64,000 bases of DNA from Paenibacillus kribbensis (GTDB taxonomy: Bacteria; Bacillota; Bacilli; Paenibacillales; Paenibacillaceae), in the NCBI RefSeq assembly GCF_002240415.1, contig NZ_CP020028.1, positions 496,001 to 560,000 on the forward strand, in the 5' to 3' direction. This document shows positions 16,983 through 26,525 of the stretch, in pieces. Made by a program: the position numbers and the translations under genes. The notes below the pieces were generated by a model. It was given only the letters and a program-made list of their open reading frames with translations. It was not told the DNA's origin and ran no database searches. Each line of letters opens with the position of its first letter. The first letter of the stretch is position 1.

Positions 16983-18028
16983 TGGAATTCCAAATTGGAG
17001 ACCGTTGGATCGGTAAGAAACACAAGCCTTTTATAATAGCAGAAATGTCTGGTAATCATAATCAGTCGCTCGATCGGGCGCTTGCCATCGTGGAAGCTGC
17101 GGCAGCATCTGGAGTGGATGCGCTCAAACTCCAAACTTATACAGCAGATACAATGACGTTGGACATTCATGAGGGCGACTTTTTCATTGAGGACCCGAAC
17201 AGTCTGTGGAAAGGCAATTCGTTGTATAGTCTTTATCAGGAAGCATATACGCCATGGGAATGGCATGAACCCATTTTCAATAAATGTGCAGAGTTGGGGA
17301 TTTTGGCGTTCAGCACTCCTTTTGATGAATCAGCTGTCGACTTTCTTGAATCATTGAAAGTGCCTGCTTATAAAATAGCTTCCTTTGAAAATACGGACAT
17401 CCAATTAATTCGAAAGGTTGCGGCAACAGGCAAACCACTGATCATTTCAACAGGTATGGCGTCGGTGGCTGAACTAGATGAATCAGTTCGTGCAGCGAAG
17501 GAGGCTGGCGCCAAGGACATTGTTTTACTGAAATGTACAAGTACTTACCCTGCATCGCCAGACAATACGAATATTGCGACGCTTCCTCATTTGGAGCAAC
17601 TATTCGGTTGCCAGGTTGGTATATCGGATCATACAATGGGGGTTGGCGTGTCGGTGGCGAGTGTGGCTTTAGGGACGACGGTAATTGAAAAGCACTTTAC
17701 GTTGCGCCGCGCTGACGGTGGAGTGGACTCAGCCTTTTCCATGGAGCCTGAAGAAATGGCTGCGCTGGTGACGGAAGCAGAACGTGCCTGGCAGTCTATC
17801 GGTCATATTACATATGGTGCAACGGAACGAGAAAAGGAGTCTTTGAAGCATAGAAGGTCTCTCTATATCGCCAAGGACATCCAAAAGGGTGAAATGATCA
17901 CTAGGGAGCATATTAAGGCAATTCGTCCAGGCTTAGGATTGCCGACAAAATTTCTAGACGAAATTATTGGAAAATCAGTGAAAGAGAATACCCCTAAAGG
18001 TACGCCAGTAAACTGGGGGTTATTTTAA
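16982..18028 (+). CDS. pseI: Pseudaminic acid synthase, PseI (NeuB family)
   Basis: The 348-residue protein has the NeuB barrel (IIAEMSGNHNQSLDRA, VDALKLQTYTADTMT, LLKCTSTYPASPDNTN, VGISDHTMG, VIEKHFTLRRADGGVD) and a C-terminal SAF antifreeze-like domain (IRPGLGLPTKFLDEIIGKSV). NeuB-family enzymes condense phosphoenolpyruvate with a six-carbon sugar to make a nine-carbon acid. The YTADTMT and FSTPFDESAVDFLE details favour PseI over NeuB or LegI. GTG start behind AAAGGGGG, overlapping pseG by one base. Confidence 0.9.
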   Translation: MEFQIGDRWIGKKHKPFIIAEMSGNHNQSLDRALAIVEAAAASGVDALKLQTYTADTMTLDIHEGDFFIEDPNSLWKGNSLYSLYQEAYTPWEWHEPIFNKCAELGILAFSTPFDESAVDFLESLKVPAYKIASFENTDIQLIRKVAATGKPLIISTGMASVAELDESVRAAKEAGAKDIVLLKCTSTYPASPDNTNIATLPHLEQLFGCQVGISDHTMGVGVSVASVALGTTVIEKHFTLRRADGGVDSAFSMEPEEMAALVTEAERAWQSIGHITYGATEREKESLKHRRSLYIAKDIQKGEMITREHIKAIRPGLGLPTKFLDEIIGKSVKENTPKGTPVNWGLF

Positions 18029-18119
18029 GTGCCTGTGAGCCACAGGTTATAGAGTAAGTACAATCAGGCTATACACTATGAAGAGTCTCGACAAAATGAA
18101 ATAGACAGGAGTTGCACTT

Positions 18120-19067
18120 ATGAACATTTTACTCACTGGTGGCGCTGGTTTCATTGGGCGTTGGGTTGCCAAGCGTCTGTTGGAGGATGGGCATCAGGTT
18201 TGGATTGTCGACGATTTGTCGAATGGTCGTGAAGAAAATTTGTCGGAATTGGTCGAATATAGCGGCTTTAAAGAATTCATCCGGGGAAGCATTTTGGATG
18301 AAGTGCTGTTGGAACGATTGTTCAAAGAGCATTCTTTTGAAATTTGCTACCATTTGGGAGCTTCCATAAATGTACAGGATTCTATTGATGATCCACGCAC
18401 TACTTTTAATAACGATACGGTGGGAACCTTCGCAGTCTTGGAGCAGTGCCGCAAGCATCAAACCAAGGTAGTTTTTATGAGTACATGTATGGTATATGAC
18501 CGCTGTAGCGACGATCAAGGCATTAATGAGTTGCATCCGACCAAGCCGGCTTCTCCTTATGCAGGAGCGAAGGTAGCTGCTGAGAATATGGTATTATCCT
18601 ACTATTTCGCTTATGGTTTACCGACAGTGGTTATTCGCCCGTTTAATACGTATGGTCCTTTTCAAAAGACAGGCGGCGAGGGCGGCGTAGTTGCAATTTT
18701 CATTAAAAACCATTTGGAAGGTAAAGACCTTAACATCTATGGGGAGGGCACACAAACCCGTGATCTTCTGTACGTTGAGGATTGCGCTCGCTTCGTCGTG
18801 GAGGCTGGATTTAGCGACCGTGTCAATGGTCAGATTGTCAATGCGGGATTGGGGCAGGATATTTCTGTGAACGATCTGGCATTTCTGATTAGTGGTGATC
18901 AGTCCCGTATCAAGCATGTGGAACACATCCATCCGCAAAGTGAGATTCAAAAGCTGTTGTGTAACTCGGCGAAGGCGAAGGAGTTACTTGGTTGGGAACC
19001 GCGTATTAATTTGGAAGAAGGTATCCGGCGTACGACGGTCTGGATTCGCGAGAGCGGCATGATCTAG
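18120..19067 (+). CDS. Extended SDR, GalE-like NAD-dependent sugar epimerase/dehydratase
   Basis: The 315-residue product has the NAD loop ILLTGGAGFIGRWVAKRL, a YxxxK active site in SPYAGAKVAAENM, and VIRPFNTYGPFQ. In the serine region it reads MSTCMVYDR rather than the TDE triad of 4,6-dehydratases, so epimerase or simple redox chemistry is more likely than dehydration. It resembles LegB-type proteins in overall layout, so an activity on a UDP-linked amino sugar is plausible. GACAGGAG precedes the ATG. It lies between pseI and pseC, so it probably alters the same sugar or supplies a branch. Confidence 0.75.
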   Translation: MNILLTGGAGFIGRWVAKRLLEDGHQVWIVDDLSNGREENLSELVEYSGFKEFIRGSILDEVLLERLFKEHSFEICYHLGASINVQDSIDDPRTTFNNDTVGTFAVLEQCRKHQTKVVFMSTCMVYDRCSDDQGINELHPTKPASPYAGAKVAAENMVLSYYFAYGLPTVVIRPFNTYGPFQKTGGEGGVVAIFIKNHLEGKDLNIYGEGTQTRDLLYVEDCARFVVEAGFSDRVNGQIVNAGLGQDISVNDLAFLISGDQSRIKHVEHIHPQSEIQKLLCNSAKAKELLGWEPRINLEEGIRRTTVWIRESGMI

Positions 19068-19097
19068 TTTGTTTTAAGCATAGAGGGGGTTAATCGA

Positions 19098-20309
19098 ATG
19101 TCCGATGATGTAATAACTGGACCTGTGCGTGATACACTGCTGCCATATGGACAGCAATGGATTGACGATAAAGATATTCAAGCTGTCGTGGATGTACTCC
19201 GTAGCGGGTTTGTTACGCAGGGACCTGCGATTCAGCAATTTGAGGCGAAGGTTGCTGAGTATGTAGGTGCCAAGTATGCGGTGGCGTTCACCAACGGAAC
19301 TGCTGCACTGCATGGAGCCTGTTTTGCTGCTGGGATTGGACAAGGCGACGAGGTTATCACAACACCACTTACGTTCCTCGCCAGTAGTAATTGTGTGTTA
19401 TACCAGGGAGGAACACCGGTGTTCGCCGACATTGATATGCACACCTACAACATTGATGCGGATCGGATTGCAGAGCGGATTACCGAGCATACTCGGGCGG
19501 TCATAGCCGTCGATTTTACGGGTCAGCCGGCTGAACTCGACAAGATATCGATGTTGTGCCGGGACCGTGGGCTGGTGTTCATTGAGGATGCGGCTCACTC
19601 TTTGGGGGCGGATTACCATGGGCGCAAAGTAGGTTCATGGGCGGACATGACCATGTTCAGTTTCCATCCGGTCAAGCATATTACGACAGGCGAGGGTGGC
19701 ATCATTGCGACGAATTCTGAGGAATTTTATCGAAAATTGTTATTGTTCCGTAGCCACGGTATGACACGCGACCCACAGGAGATGACAAAAAACGACGGCC
19801 CTTGGTATTACGAAATGCAGGAACTGGGATATAACTATCGTATGACAGATATCCAGGCTGCATTGGGGAATTCCCAAATGGACAAGCTGAATGCATTTGT
19901 AGAGAAGCGTCGCACGATCGCTCGGGCGTACAATGAAGCTTTGGGTGAGTTGACCGGGATTGTCCTTCCTGAACAGCTTGCTGGGGCGCACTCCAGCTGG
20001 CACTTATACGTGATTCGTTGGCTACCGGAGTATTTTAAAGCAGATCGGAAAACGATATTTGAGGCGCTACAGTCTGAAAATATTGGTGTAAATGTGCATT
20101 ACATTCCTGTTTACCTACAGCCTTATTACCAACACCTCGGATATGAGGAAGGACTGTGCCCGAACGCTGAGGAATATTATCGGACAGCAGTAACACTCCC
20201 TCTTTTTCCTAAGATGACAGATCAGGATGTACAGGATGTAGTCCAGGCGATTCGTAAGATATGGGCCAGATATACGAGATCAGTTTCTGGAGAAAATCCA
20301 ATAAAGTAA
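19098..20309 (+). CDS. pseC: UDP-4-amino-4,6-dideoxy-N-acetyl-beta-L-altrosamine transaminase, PseC-like
   Basis: The 403-residue protein is a DegT/DnrJ/EryC1-family PLP aminotransferase: GAKYAVAFTNGTAALHGA (cofactor phosphate loop), VFIEDAAHSLGADY (Asp contacting the pyridine N), and MFSFHPVKHITTGEGG with the PLP lysine. The LPYGQQWIDDKDIQAV start and the ITTPLTFLASSNCVLYQGG region fit PseC. It puts the 4-amino group on the PseB product using glutamate. GAGGGGG precedes the ATG. It is the last gene of the island, followed by an inverted repeat and a terminator. Confidence 0.88.
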   Translation: MSDDVITGPVRDTLLPYGQQWIDDKDIQAVVDVLRSGFVTQGPAIQQFEAKVAEYVGAKYAVAFTNGTAALHGACFAAGIGQGDEVITTPLTFLASSNCVLYQGGTPVFADIDMHTYNIDADRIAERITEHTRAVIAVDFTGQPAELDKISMLCRDRGLVFIEDAAHSLGADYHGRKVGSWADMTMFSFHPVKHITTGEGGIIATNSEEFYRKLLLFRSHGMTRDPQEMTKNDGPWYYEMQELGYNYRMTDIQAALGNSQMDKLNAFVEKRRTIARAYNEALGELTGIVLPEQLAGAHSSWHLYVIRWLPEYFKADRKTIFEALQSENIGVNVHYIPVYLQPYYQHLGYEEGLCPNAEEYYRTAVTLPLFPKMTDQDVQDVVQAIRKIWARYTRSVSGENPIK

Positions 20310-20316
20310 AAATCTG

Positions 20317-20362
20317 ATATGAGACCAACTTCTAATGATGACCATGAATAGTCGTCTCATAT
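20317..20362. repeat. Inverted repeat after pseC
   Basis: ATATGAGAC (20317-20325) pairs with GTCTCATAT (20354-20362) around a 28-base loop. No T run follows, so it is not a simple terminator; it may shield the mRNA 3' end. Confidence 0.5.
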
Positions 20363-20483
20363 GAGGATGGAGCATGAGCAGGAAAAATATCTCTTGCGGA
20401 ATTTTCTGTGATGGAGCTCTTCTGTAATTTAATTATAGAAGAAAACTATTTAATTTTTTTGTTTCAAATAAATTTGTACGGGG

Positions 20484-20513
20484 TAAAGGAGCTGAGGAGC
20501 TCCTTTATTTTTG
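20484..20513 (+). terminator. Terminator closing the glycosylation island
   Basis: TAAAGGAGCT and AGCTCCTTTA form a perfect 10-pair stem with loop GAGG, followed by five T. Confidence 0.85.
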
Positions 20514-20590
20514 CATATACTGCCTTGATTAAATCAATACTTGATCCTAAATTGTGGTAAAAAAATGTATGAAAACATTATCAATTCCAA

Positions 20591-20620
20591 TTGACAATGG
20601 ATAAGTTTGGGTGGTATAGT
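20591..20620 (+). promoter_or_regulatory. SigA-type promoter of the cold-shock gene
   Basis: TTGACA (20591-20596), 18 bases, TATAGT (20615-20620). It gives a leader of about 45 bases before the cold-shock protein gene. Confidence 0.72.
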
Positions 20621-20674
20621 CGGAAATGTGGGCGAGAGCTTCACTTCATTTGATGACGAAGGGAATGTTAGTGC

Positions 20675-20872
20675 ATGCAAGGTAAAGTAAAATGGTTTAA
20701 CGCTGAAAAAGGTTATGGTTTCATTGAAACTGCTGAAGGCGGCGACGTATTCGTACATTTTTCCGCAATTCAAACAGAAGGCTTCAAAACACTTGAAGAA
20801 GGACAAGACGTGGAGTTCGACATTGTTGAAGGCGCACGTGGACCACAAGCCGCTAACGTAACCAAACTATAA
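20675..20872 (+). CDS. Cold-shock protein (CspA/CspB family)
   Basis: This 65-residue protein is a single cold-shock domain with RNP1 (KGYGFIET, residues 13-20) and RNP2 (VFVHFSAI, residues 27-34). It binds single-stranded nucleic acid and keeps mRNA unstructured. A GAAGGGAA site precedes the ATG, and a perfect-palindrome terminator follows, so it is monocistronic. Paenibacillus carries several near-identical copies, so the exact paralogue (cspB, cspC or cspD) cannot be named from this sequence. Confidence 0.95.
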   Translation: MQGKVKWFNAEKGYGFIETAEGGDVFVHFSAIQTEGFKTLEEGQDVEFDIVEGARGPQAANVTKL

Positions 20873-20939
20873 TCATCCCCGGCATAGCCGACCTACATAA
20901 TTGGTAAGATGGTTAGCAATGGATAACACGCTAGCAACT

Positions 20940-20967
20940 GCCCTGGAATGCATTCCAGGGCTTTTTT
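20940..20967 (+). terminator. Terminator after the cold-shock gene
   Basis: GCCCTGGAAT and ATTCCAGGGC flank GC as a perfect palindrome (20940-20961), followed by six T. Confidence 0.9.
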
Positions 20968-21056
20968 ATGTTTTCAAAATACATAAGGATTTTCTGAAAC
21001 CCCAACATAAAAAGAGTCCCTTACACGGTGGTAAGGAAGCTCTGAGTAATGAAAAA

Positions 21057-22596
21057 TTATTCTACAGAACCGTCAAAGTTAGCCATCTCCACAAAAATAG
21101 TATTGGAGGAAGCAGATTGTTTTTCTATGCGTCCGTCGGGATAACGGAATTGATAGCGCAGGATAGCCTGGGCTATCAGATAAGGACGGAGCGCGGTTTC
21201 AATATCAAAGGAGAAGACGATGACGGCTTGATGGTTGGGATCAAGGCGACCCAATGGGAGACCTTGAAGCAGCTTAGGATACGGAAGTGGCCAGAGTTTA
21301 CGGTAACGGTTCGCAATAAAAGGAAATCCTCGGCTGCGAATGGTGCAGTGAGCAGTAGCTCCTCCAGCGGAGTATTGCCGATGTTTTCCACATGGACGGT
21401 GAAGGACAAGCTGCCCTCTTCCCCAACACGCAGAGCGCTGGAGCTAAGTGTAAGCTTGGGAATGGCTGCAATAGCGGTCACATCGATAGTGTTGGATTTG
21501 GGTGCTTTCCTGGATGGTCTCTCCTCCACTACGACGTGAGGTGTATTCGATGGTGGCTTTTGCAAAGTAGCTTCGGTAGTTACGTTGCCAAAGTTGTTAA
21601 GTTGAACCGTATAGGTAAGGGGCTCCCCGACAGAGGCGGTAAGCGTGCTGGACGTTTTGGTAAGTGCAATAAGCGGATTGAATACAGGTACGATAAGCGG
21701 ATCGGAAAAGGTAGTGCCGGTGAATGTTCTACTGGTAAACGTAACGGCTACGATATCTGTGAGCAGTGGAGGCTACAGCAAAGTTTGCACGGACGTCTGG
21801 AAGCTTGCGACAAATGTATTTCCAGGTGCAACATTACCGATGGCAATTCCAGCAACCGGAGAAGCATTAGGGAAGGCTACGCCGTCGATGAGCACACTGT
21901 CTGGAACAAAGGAGGTTCCAGCCGGAATCGTATCGGTTACAATGGTATCTGTGACCAGATCTATACCGCTATTCGTGATGCTCAGTGTGTATCTGATCGT
22001 ATCGCCGACTACAGCGGCTGCCAAACTGGTTGCTTTTGTCGCCTGGATATTAGGGTGCGGATATGGTGACATTGACTGTATTTGATGTGATGGAACCGCT
22101 CAGTACTCTACCGTCAGGTGATGAGTAAGTAAAAGTTCGCTTGCCCAACGTCGGTCAATATAGGTGGAGCTGGCAGAAATGAGACGACTGTTTGGAAGCT
22201 CACCACGATACTGCTGGAAGGAACAAGCGAGCCAAATGTAATACCTGTAACCGGTGAAGCCCCAGGGACAAGGATGCCGTTAACACCGACGTTGTTATGC
22301 AGTAGCTCAGAGCCAGTCGGGATATTATCTGACAGCACAGGTATAACGGCGATATTGCCAGTATTGGTTAACGTTAGTGTATAGAGCAGTGTTGAAGCAA
22401 TTTGCGCGTTGACGGTATTGATAGTTTTTATCAAGCTAACGGTCGACTGATTCGTAATTTGCGGCGGCTGTGGCAGACTGACGACAGAAACTTGAAATGT
22501 GACGGCTGCCGAATTGGAACGTGCCAGCCCAAGTGTATTTCCGGTAAAGGTGACAGATCCCGTCTGGTTCGTTACGTAACGCTGAATAAAAGCCAT
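21057..22596 (-). pseudogene. Decayed DUF11-repeat surface protein gene
   Basis: On the minus strand four open pieces read as one protein of DUF11 repeats, with motifs such as YTLTLTNTGNIAVIP, LSDNIPTGSELLHN and TDTIPAGTSFVPD. The reading frame is broken by an extra base in an A4/T4 run at 22131-22134, an extra base in a G3/C3 run at 22053-22055, an in-frame TAG at 21773-21775 and a lost base near 21283-21298. The start MAFIQRYVTNQTGSVTFTG fits DUF11 proteins of Bacillus and Paenibacillus, but the usual long N-terminal section seems missing after residue 30. The tail RYPDGRIEKQSASSN ends at 21057. Repeated breaks point to real decay, although sequencing error is possible. Confidence 0.8.
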
Positions 22597-22846
22597 GGAT
22601 TAGCCTCCTGCTTTCCATCTCTTCCAATCCGCTATACTTGGAGGATCTTCGACTGGGAAGAACCAGCTAAGCTGGATGTAATAATCCTTTCGTATAATTA
22701 AACATTACTTTTTCAAAGGATGGCGTTACCAGAGGCGTTTTATCGAAATATGAAGAATTTTGTAAAATAGCTTCGAAATGTTGGGTGTTTTTTTTACTTG
22801 GCGTTAACATATGTGTTATACTGAAGGGGCAAAGGAGGCGTGCCCT

Positions 22847-23401
22847 ATGAACTTAACAGTACGAGGTCAACAGATCGAGGTTACCGACGCTTTGAAGGAC
22901 TACGTTGATAAGAAATTCAGCAGACTTGAAAAGTATTTCGATGCACCCCCGACGTCTGACGGAAGTGTAACGTTAAGCACAACCAGAGATTTGCACACTG
23001 TAGAAGTAACCATTCCTTTGCCGGGGCTTGTACTCCGTGCCGAAGACGAAAGCGATGACATGTATGCGTCCATTGATGCCGTGGTAGACAAGCTTGAGCG
23101 GCAAATCCGCAAGAACAAAACCAAGCTAAACCGAAAATTCCGTCAAAAAGGCAGTTTGAAAACTCTTTTTGTGGAAGATCCGGCAGGCAGCGTGGTTGTA
23201 GCTGAGGATGCAGACTTGGATGAGCTGGAGGTCGTTCGCACCAAGCGTTTCTTATTGAAGCCTATGGATGTGGAAGAAGCTATTCTTCAAATGAACATGG
23301 TTGGACATAATTTCTTCGTATTTGCCAATATCGATAACGAAGAGGTCAGCGTGGTTTACAAACGCAATGACGGTAAGTATGGTCTGATCGAACGGGAATA
23401 G
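22847..23401 (+). CDS. hpf: Ribosome hibernation promoting factor, long form
   Basis: The 184-residue protein has the N-terminal ribosome-binding domain (MNLTVRGQQIEVTDALKDYV, VEVTIPLPGLVLRAED) and the C-terminal dimerisation domain (VVRTKRFLLKPMDVEEAI, FFVFANIDNEEVSVVYKR) of the long HPF form. Long HPF pairs 70S ribosomes into inactive 100S dimers in stationary phase. The ATG at 22847 has AAAGGAGG upstream and matches the family N terminus; an earlier in-frame ATG at 22811 has no ribosome site. As in Bacillus (yvyD), it lies just before secA. A terminator follows about 95 bases later. Confidence 0.94.
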   Translation: MNLTVRGQQIEVTDALKDYVDKKFSRLEKYFDAPPTSDGSVTLSTTRDLHTVEVTIPLPGLVLRAEDESDDMYASIDAVVDKLERQIRKNKTKLNRKFRQKGSLKTLFVEDPAGSVVVAEDADLDELEVVRTKRFLLKPMDVEEAILQMNMVGHNFFVFANIDNEEVSVVYKRNDGKYGLIERE

Positions 23402-23496
23402 TTTGTAGAGTTAGAAGCTCATCTTATTTTAAAATGAATAGTACATTATTAATGCAATCATGTTTTATGGATATTAGGGAAAATGATAATAACGAC

Positions 23497-23536
23497 GAGC
23501 CTTATCCCTGCGAATCTGGCGGGGTAAGGCTCTTTT
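23497..23536 (+). terminator. Terminator after hpf
   Basis: GAGCCTTATCCC pairs with GGGGTAAGGCTC (one T-G pair) around a 12-base loop, followed by TTTT. The rest of the gap to secA holds the inverted repeat listed separately and no convincing gene. Confidence 0.82.
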
Positions 23537-23690
23537 ATATGTGTCTTTCTTGCGTCAATTGCTCTGGTATCTTTAACCGGATGCAATTCCTGAGGCTGCT
23601 TGTGTTGCGGCATGTCCTACAAACTGTTACAATTTATGCAAAGAACATCGCACGATGGGCTGGTACAGCCGGGCCTGTCAAACATATCAG

Positions 23691-23734
23691 GAATCAATTT
23701 CATCATGGACCCTTTCTTATTGTGAAATTGATTC
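23691..23734. repeat. Perfect 12-bp inverted repeat before secA
   Basis: GAATCAATTTCA (23691-23702) and TGAAATTGATTC (23723-23734) are perfectly complementary around a 20-base spacer and end 35 bases before the secA ATG. There is no T run and the two arms stand about three helical turns apart centre to centre, so an operator or a leader hairpin is possible. Confidence 0.6.
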
Positions 23735-23769
23735 TATTAATTAATTGTTTTGCGTGAAAGGGGTAAACC

Positions 23770-26220
23770 ATGCTAGGAATTGTCAAGAAAATTTTTGGTG
23801 ATACAAATGAACGTGACGTCAAGCGTTTAATGAAGACGGTTGAACTGATCAATAAAATAGAGCCGGATTTTGAGAAGCTCTCGGATGAGGAACTGAAAGC
23901 GAAGACGGTGGAGTTTAGAGAGCGGATTGAACAAGGTACTACGGCTGAAGAAATTCTGCCGGAAGCTTTTGCGACCATTCGTGAAGCGTCCAAGCGGGTG
24001 CTGGGCAAACGCCATTATGATGTCCAGATGCTGGGCGGTATTGCGCTGCATGAAGGTAAAATTGCCGAAATGAAAACCGGTGAAGGTAAAACATTGGTAG
24101 GTACGTTGCCGGTTTATTTGAATGCTTTGCTGGGCAAAGGCGTGCACGTGGTTACGGTCAACGACTATTTGGCACAGCGTGACAGCGGAGAAATGGGACA
24201 AATCTATAACTTCCTGGGGATGACTGTAGGGCTGAATTTGGCGAACATGGATCATGCCGCCAAGCAGGAAGCTTACGCCTGTGACATCACGTACGGTACG
24301 AATAATGAGTTTGGATTTGATTATCTGCGCGATAATATGGTGCTTTACAAAGAGCAGATGGTACAGCGGCCATTGTACTTCTGTATCATTGATGAAGTGG
24401 ATTCCATTCTCGTCGATGAAGCTCGTACACCATTGATTATTTCAGGACAAGCTCAAAAATCGACAGAACTGTATTTTGCAGCTGACCGTTTTGTGAAGAG
24501 CCTGAATGTTGAAGAAGATTACACGCTGGATATTAAGGTGAAGTCGGTTGCCTTGACCGAAAACGGCGTATCCAAGGCTGAAAATTTCTTCGGACTGGAA
24601 AATCTGTACGATCAGGAAAGTGTGACGATCAACCATCACATTGTACAGGCATTGAAGGCTAACGCTATTATGCGCCTGGATGTGGATTATGTCGTAGCTG
24701 ACGGTGAAGTCCTGATTGTCGATGAGTTCACAGGCCGTCTGATGGCTGGACGTCGCTACAGTGATGGTTTGCATCAGGCCATTGAAGCCAAGGAAAACAT
24801 CATTGTACAAAATGAAAGCATGACGCTGGCGACGATTACATTCCAAAACTACTTCCGTATGTACCGTAAATTGGCGGGTATGACGGGTACAGCGAAAACA
24901 GAAGAAGAAGAATTTAAAAAAATCTATGGTCTGGAAGTACTCCAGATTCCAACGAATCGACCTAACCAGCGTGTAGATATGCCTGACGTTGTATACAAGA
25001 GCGTAAAAGGTAAATTCCATGCAGTGGTGGATGAAATTCTGGAGCGTAACAAAAAGAATCAGCCGGTATTGGTAGGTACGGTTTCTATTGAAAACTCGGA
25101 GCTGCTTTCTGAGATGCTGAAACGCAAAGGCGTTCGTCATAAGGTGCTTAACGCCAAGTATCACGCTGAGGAAGCGGAGATTATTTCCCACGCAGGTGAA
25201 GCTGGCGCAGTTACTATCGCTACCAATATGGCAGGACGTGGTACTGATATCGTATTGGGCGAAGGCGTACCAGAACTCGGTGGATTGCATATCATTGGTA
25301 CAGAGCGTCATGAATCCCGCCGTATTGATAATCAGCTTCGCGGACGTGCAGGACGTCAGGGCGATCCAGGGTCCACACAGTTTTACTTGTCACTCGGCGA
25401 TGAATTGATGAAGCGCTTTGGTGCGGATAACGTACTGAATATGATGGAGCGCTTGGGCTTTGAAGAAGACCAGCCAATCGAGAGCCGCATGATTACACGT
25501 GCTATTGAATCAGCGCAAAAACGCGTCGAAGGCAACAACTTTGATCAGCGTAAAGTCGTTCTTCAGTATGATGATGTTATGAACCAGCAGCGTGCTATTA
25601 TCTACAAACAGCGCCGTAAAGTGCTGGAATCAGAGAATATTAAGGAAATTGTGTTTGATATGATCAAGCCTGTCATTGAGCGTGTGGTGGAAGCTCATTG
25701 CGGGGATGACATTCCTGAAAACTGGGAGCTTGAAGAAGTTGCAGAGTATGTGAATAACAACCTGCTTGAGGAAAATACACTGACTCGTGACGATCTGTGG
25801 GGCAAGGAAAGAGAAGAGATGGTAGAAATGATCTTCGAGAAAGTTACCGCCAGATACCACAGCCGTGAAGAGATGATTGGCGAGGAAATGGTACGCGAGT
25901 TCGAGAAGGTTATCGTACTGCGTGCAGTTGATAGCAAATGGATGGATCATATTGATGCTATGGATCAATTGCGTCAAGGCATTCACTTGCGTGCTTACGG
26001 CGGTACTGATCCGCTACGTGAATACCAATTTGAAGGCTTCGAAATGTTCCATGCTATGATCGGCAGCATCCAAGAGGAAGTATCGACATACATCATGAAA
26101 GCACAAATTGAATCCAACCAAGAGCGTCAGGCTGTCGTTGATGAAGATAAAATCTCGACAAGTGGCGAACCTGCTGCACCTAAAAAGAAATCCGCCCCTG
26201 CTCGCCCACGCAGAAGATAA
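23770..26220 (+). CDS. secA: Preprotein translocase ATPase SecA
   Basis: The 816-residue product has the SecA motor: Walker [14 protein letters not shown] (about residue 100), Walker [17 protein letters not shown] (about residue 207), the preprotein cross-linking domain, [13 protein letters not shown], and the second RecA-like lobe with [15 protein letters not shown] and [12 protein letters not shown]. It drives exported proteins through SecYEG with ATP. It ends in SAPARPRRR and lacks the cysteine-rich zinc-binding tail (CxCxSGxxxxxCH type) found at the end of B. subtilis and E. coli SecA. AAAGGGG precedes the ATG. It has its own terminator and lies between hpf and prfB, as in Bacillus. Confidence 0.96.
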   Translation: MLGIVKKIFGDTNERDVKRLMKTVELINKIEPDFEKLSDEELKAKTVEFRERIEQGTTAEEILPEAFATIREASKRVLGKRHYDVQMLGGIALHEGKIAEMKTGEGKTLVGTLPVYLNALLGKGVHVVTVNDYLAQRDSGEMGQIYNFLGMTVGLNLANMDHAAKQEAYACDITYGTNNEFGFDYLRDNMVLYKEQMVQRPLYFCIIDEVDSILVDEARTPLIISGQAQKSTELYFAADRFVKSLNVEEDYTLDIKVKSVALTENGVSKAENFFGLENLYDQESVTINHHIVQALKANAIMRLDVDYVVADGEVLIVDEFTGRLMAGRRYSDGLHQAIEAKENIIVQNESMTLATITFQNYFRMYRKLAGMTGTAKTEEEEFKKIYGLEVLQIPTNRPNQRVDMPDVVYKSVKGKFHAVVDEILERNKKNQPVLVGTVSIENSELLSEMLKRKGVRHKVLNAKYHAEEAEIISHAGEAGAVTIATNMAGRGTDIVLGEGVPELGGLHIIGTERHESRRIDNQLRGRAGRQGDPGSTQFYLSLGDELMKRFGADNVLNMMERLGFEEDQPIESRMITRAIESAQKRVEGNNFDQRKVVLQYDDVMNQQRAIIYKQRRKVLESENIKEIVFDMIKPVIERVVEAHCGDDIPENWELEEVAEYVNNNLLEENTLTRDDLWGKEREEMVEMIFEKVTARYHSREEMIGEEMVREFEKVIVLRAVDSKWMDHIDAMDQLRQGIHLRAYGGTDPLREYQFEGFEMFHAMIGSIQEEVSTYIMKAQIESNQERQAVVDEDKISTSGEPAAPKKKSAPARPRRR

Positions 26221-26274
26221 TGATTTGAATTAAGGGATAGCTATAGAGATACACCATTCCGTGCAATGCATATA

Positions 26275-26314
26275 ATGGCAGACGGCAGTACATTCACTGA
26301 CCGTCGGCCATTTT
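26275..26314 (+). terminator. Terminator after secA
   Basis: ATGGC-GACGG-CAGT pairs with ACTG-CCGTC-GGCCAT with one mismatch and one bulge, followed by TTTTG. It lies about 55 bases past the secA stop. Confidence 0.72.
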
Positions 26315-26420
26315 GTGCCATACAGGGGACGACACTGATGTTTTCAACGGATAGCTCTTTTGTTGGAGGATTCGGTTGAATAATTTTTTCTTGAAAGGGT
26401 TGTTCCTATCTCTATAATTA

Positions 26421-26452
26421 TGACAAAAAAGCAGGCCCCTGCTTATTTGTCA
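26421..26452. repeat. Long near-perfect hairpin between secA and prfB
   Basis: TGACAAA-A-AAGCAGG, loop CC, CCTGCTT-A-TTTGTCA: fourteen pairs with a single A-A mismatch. No terminal T run is present on +. It may be an operator, a bidirectional transcription stop or a processing site. Confidence 0.6.
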
Positions 26453-26525
26453 GTTAATTCAACTCTTGACTCGGCTCACATACCAGAGCTGGTTATTTAA
26501 AAGCAGTTTGACTTTACGGCGGTCG

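Noticed and set aside
9804-20309. Glycosylation island as a transposon-borne insert
   Set aside because: No transposase, integrase, tRNA site or flanking direct repeats were found, so mobility is not claimed.
20901-22085. Several plus-strand frames opposite the DUF11 pseudogene
   Set aside because: They are antisense to recognisable DUF11 repeats and have no start signals.
23434-23757. 107-residue plus-strand frame between hpf and secA
   Set aside because: It runs straight through the hpf terminator hairpin and the inverted repeat, with no ribosome site or family.
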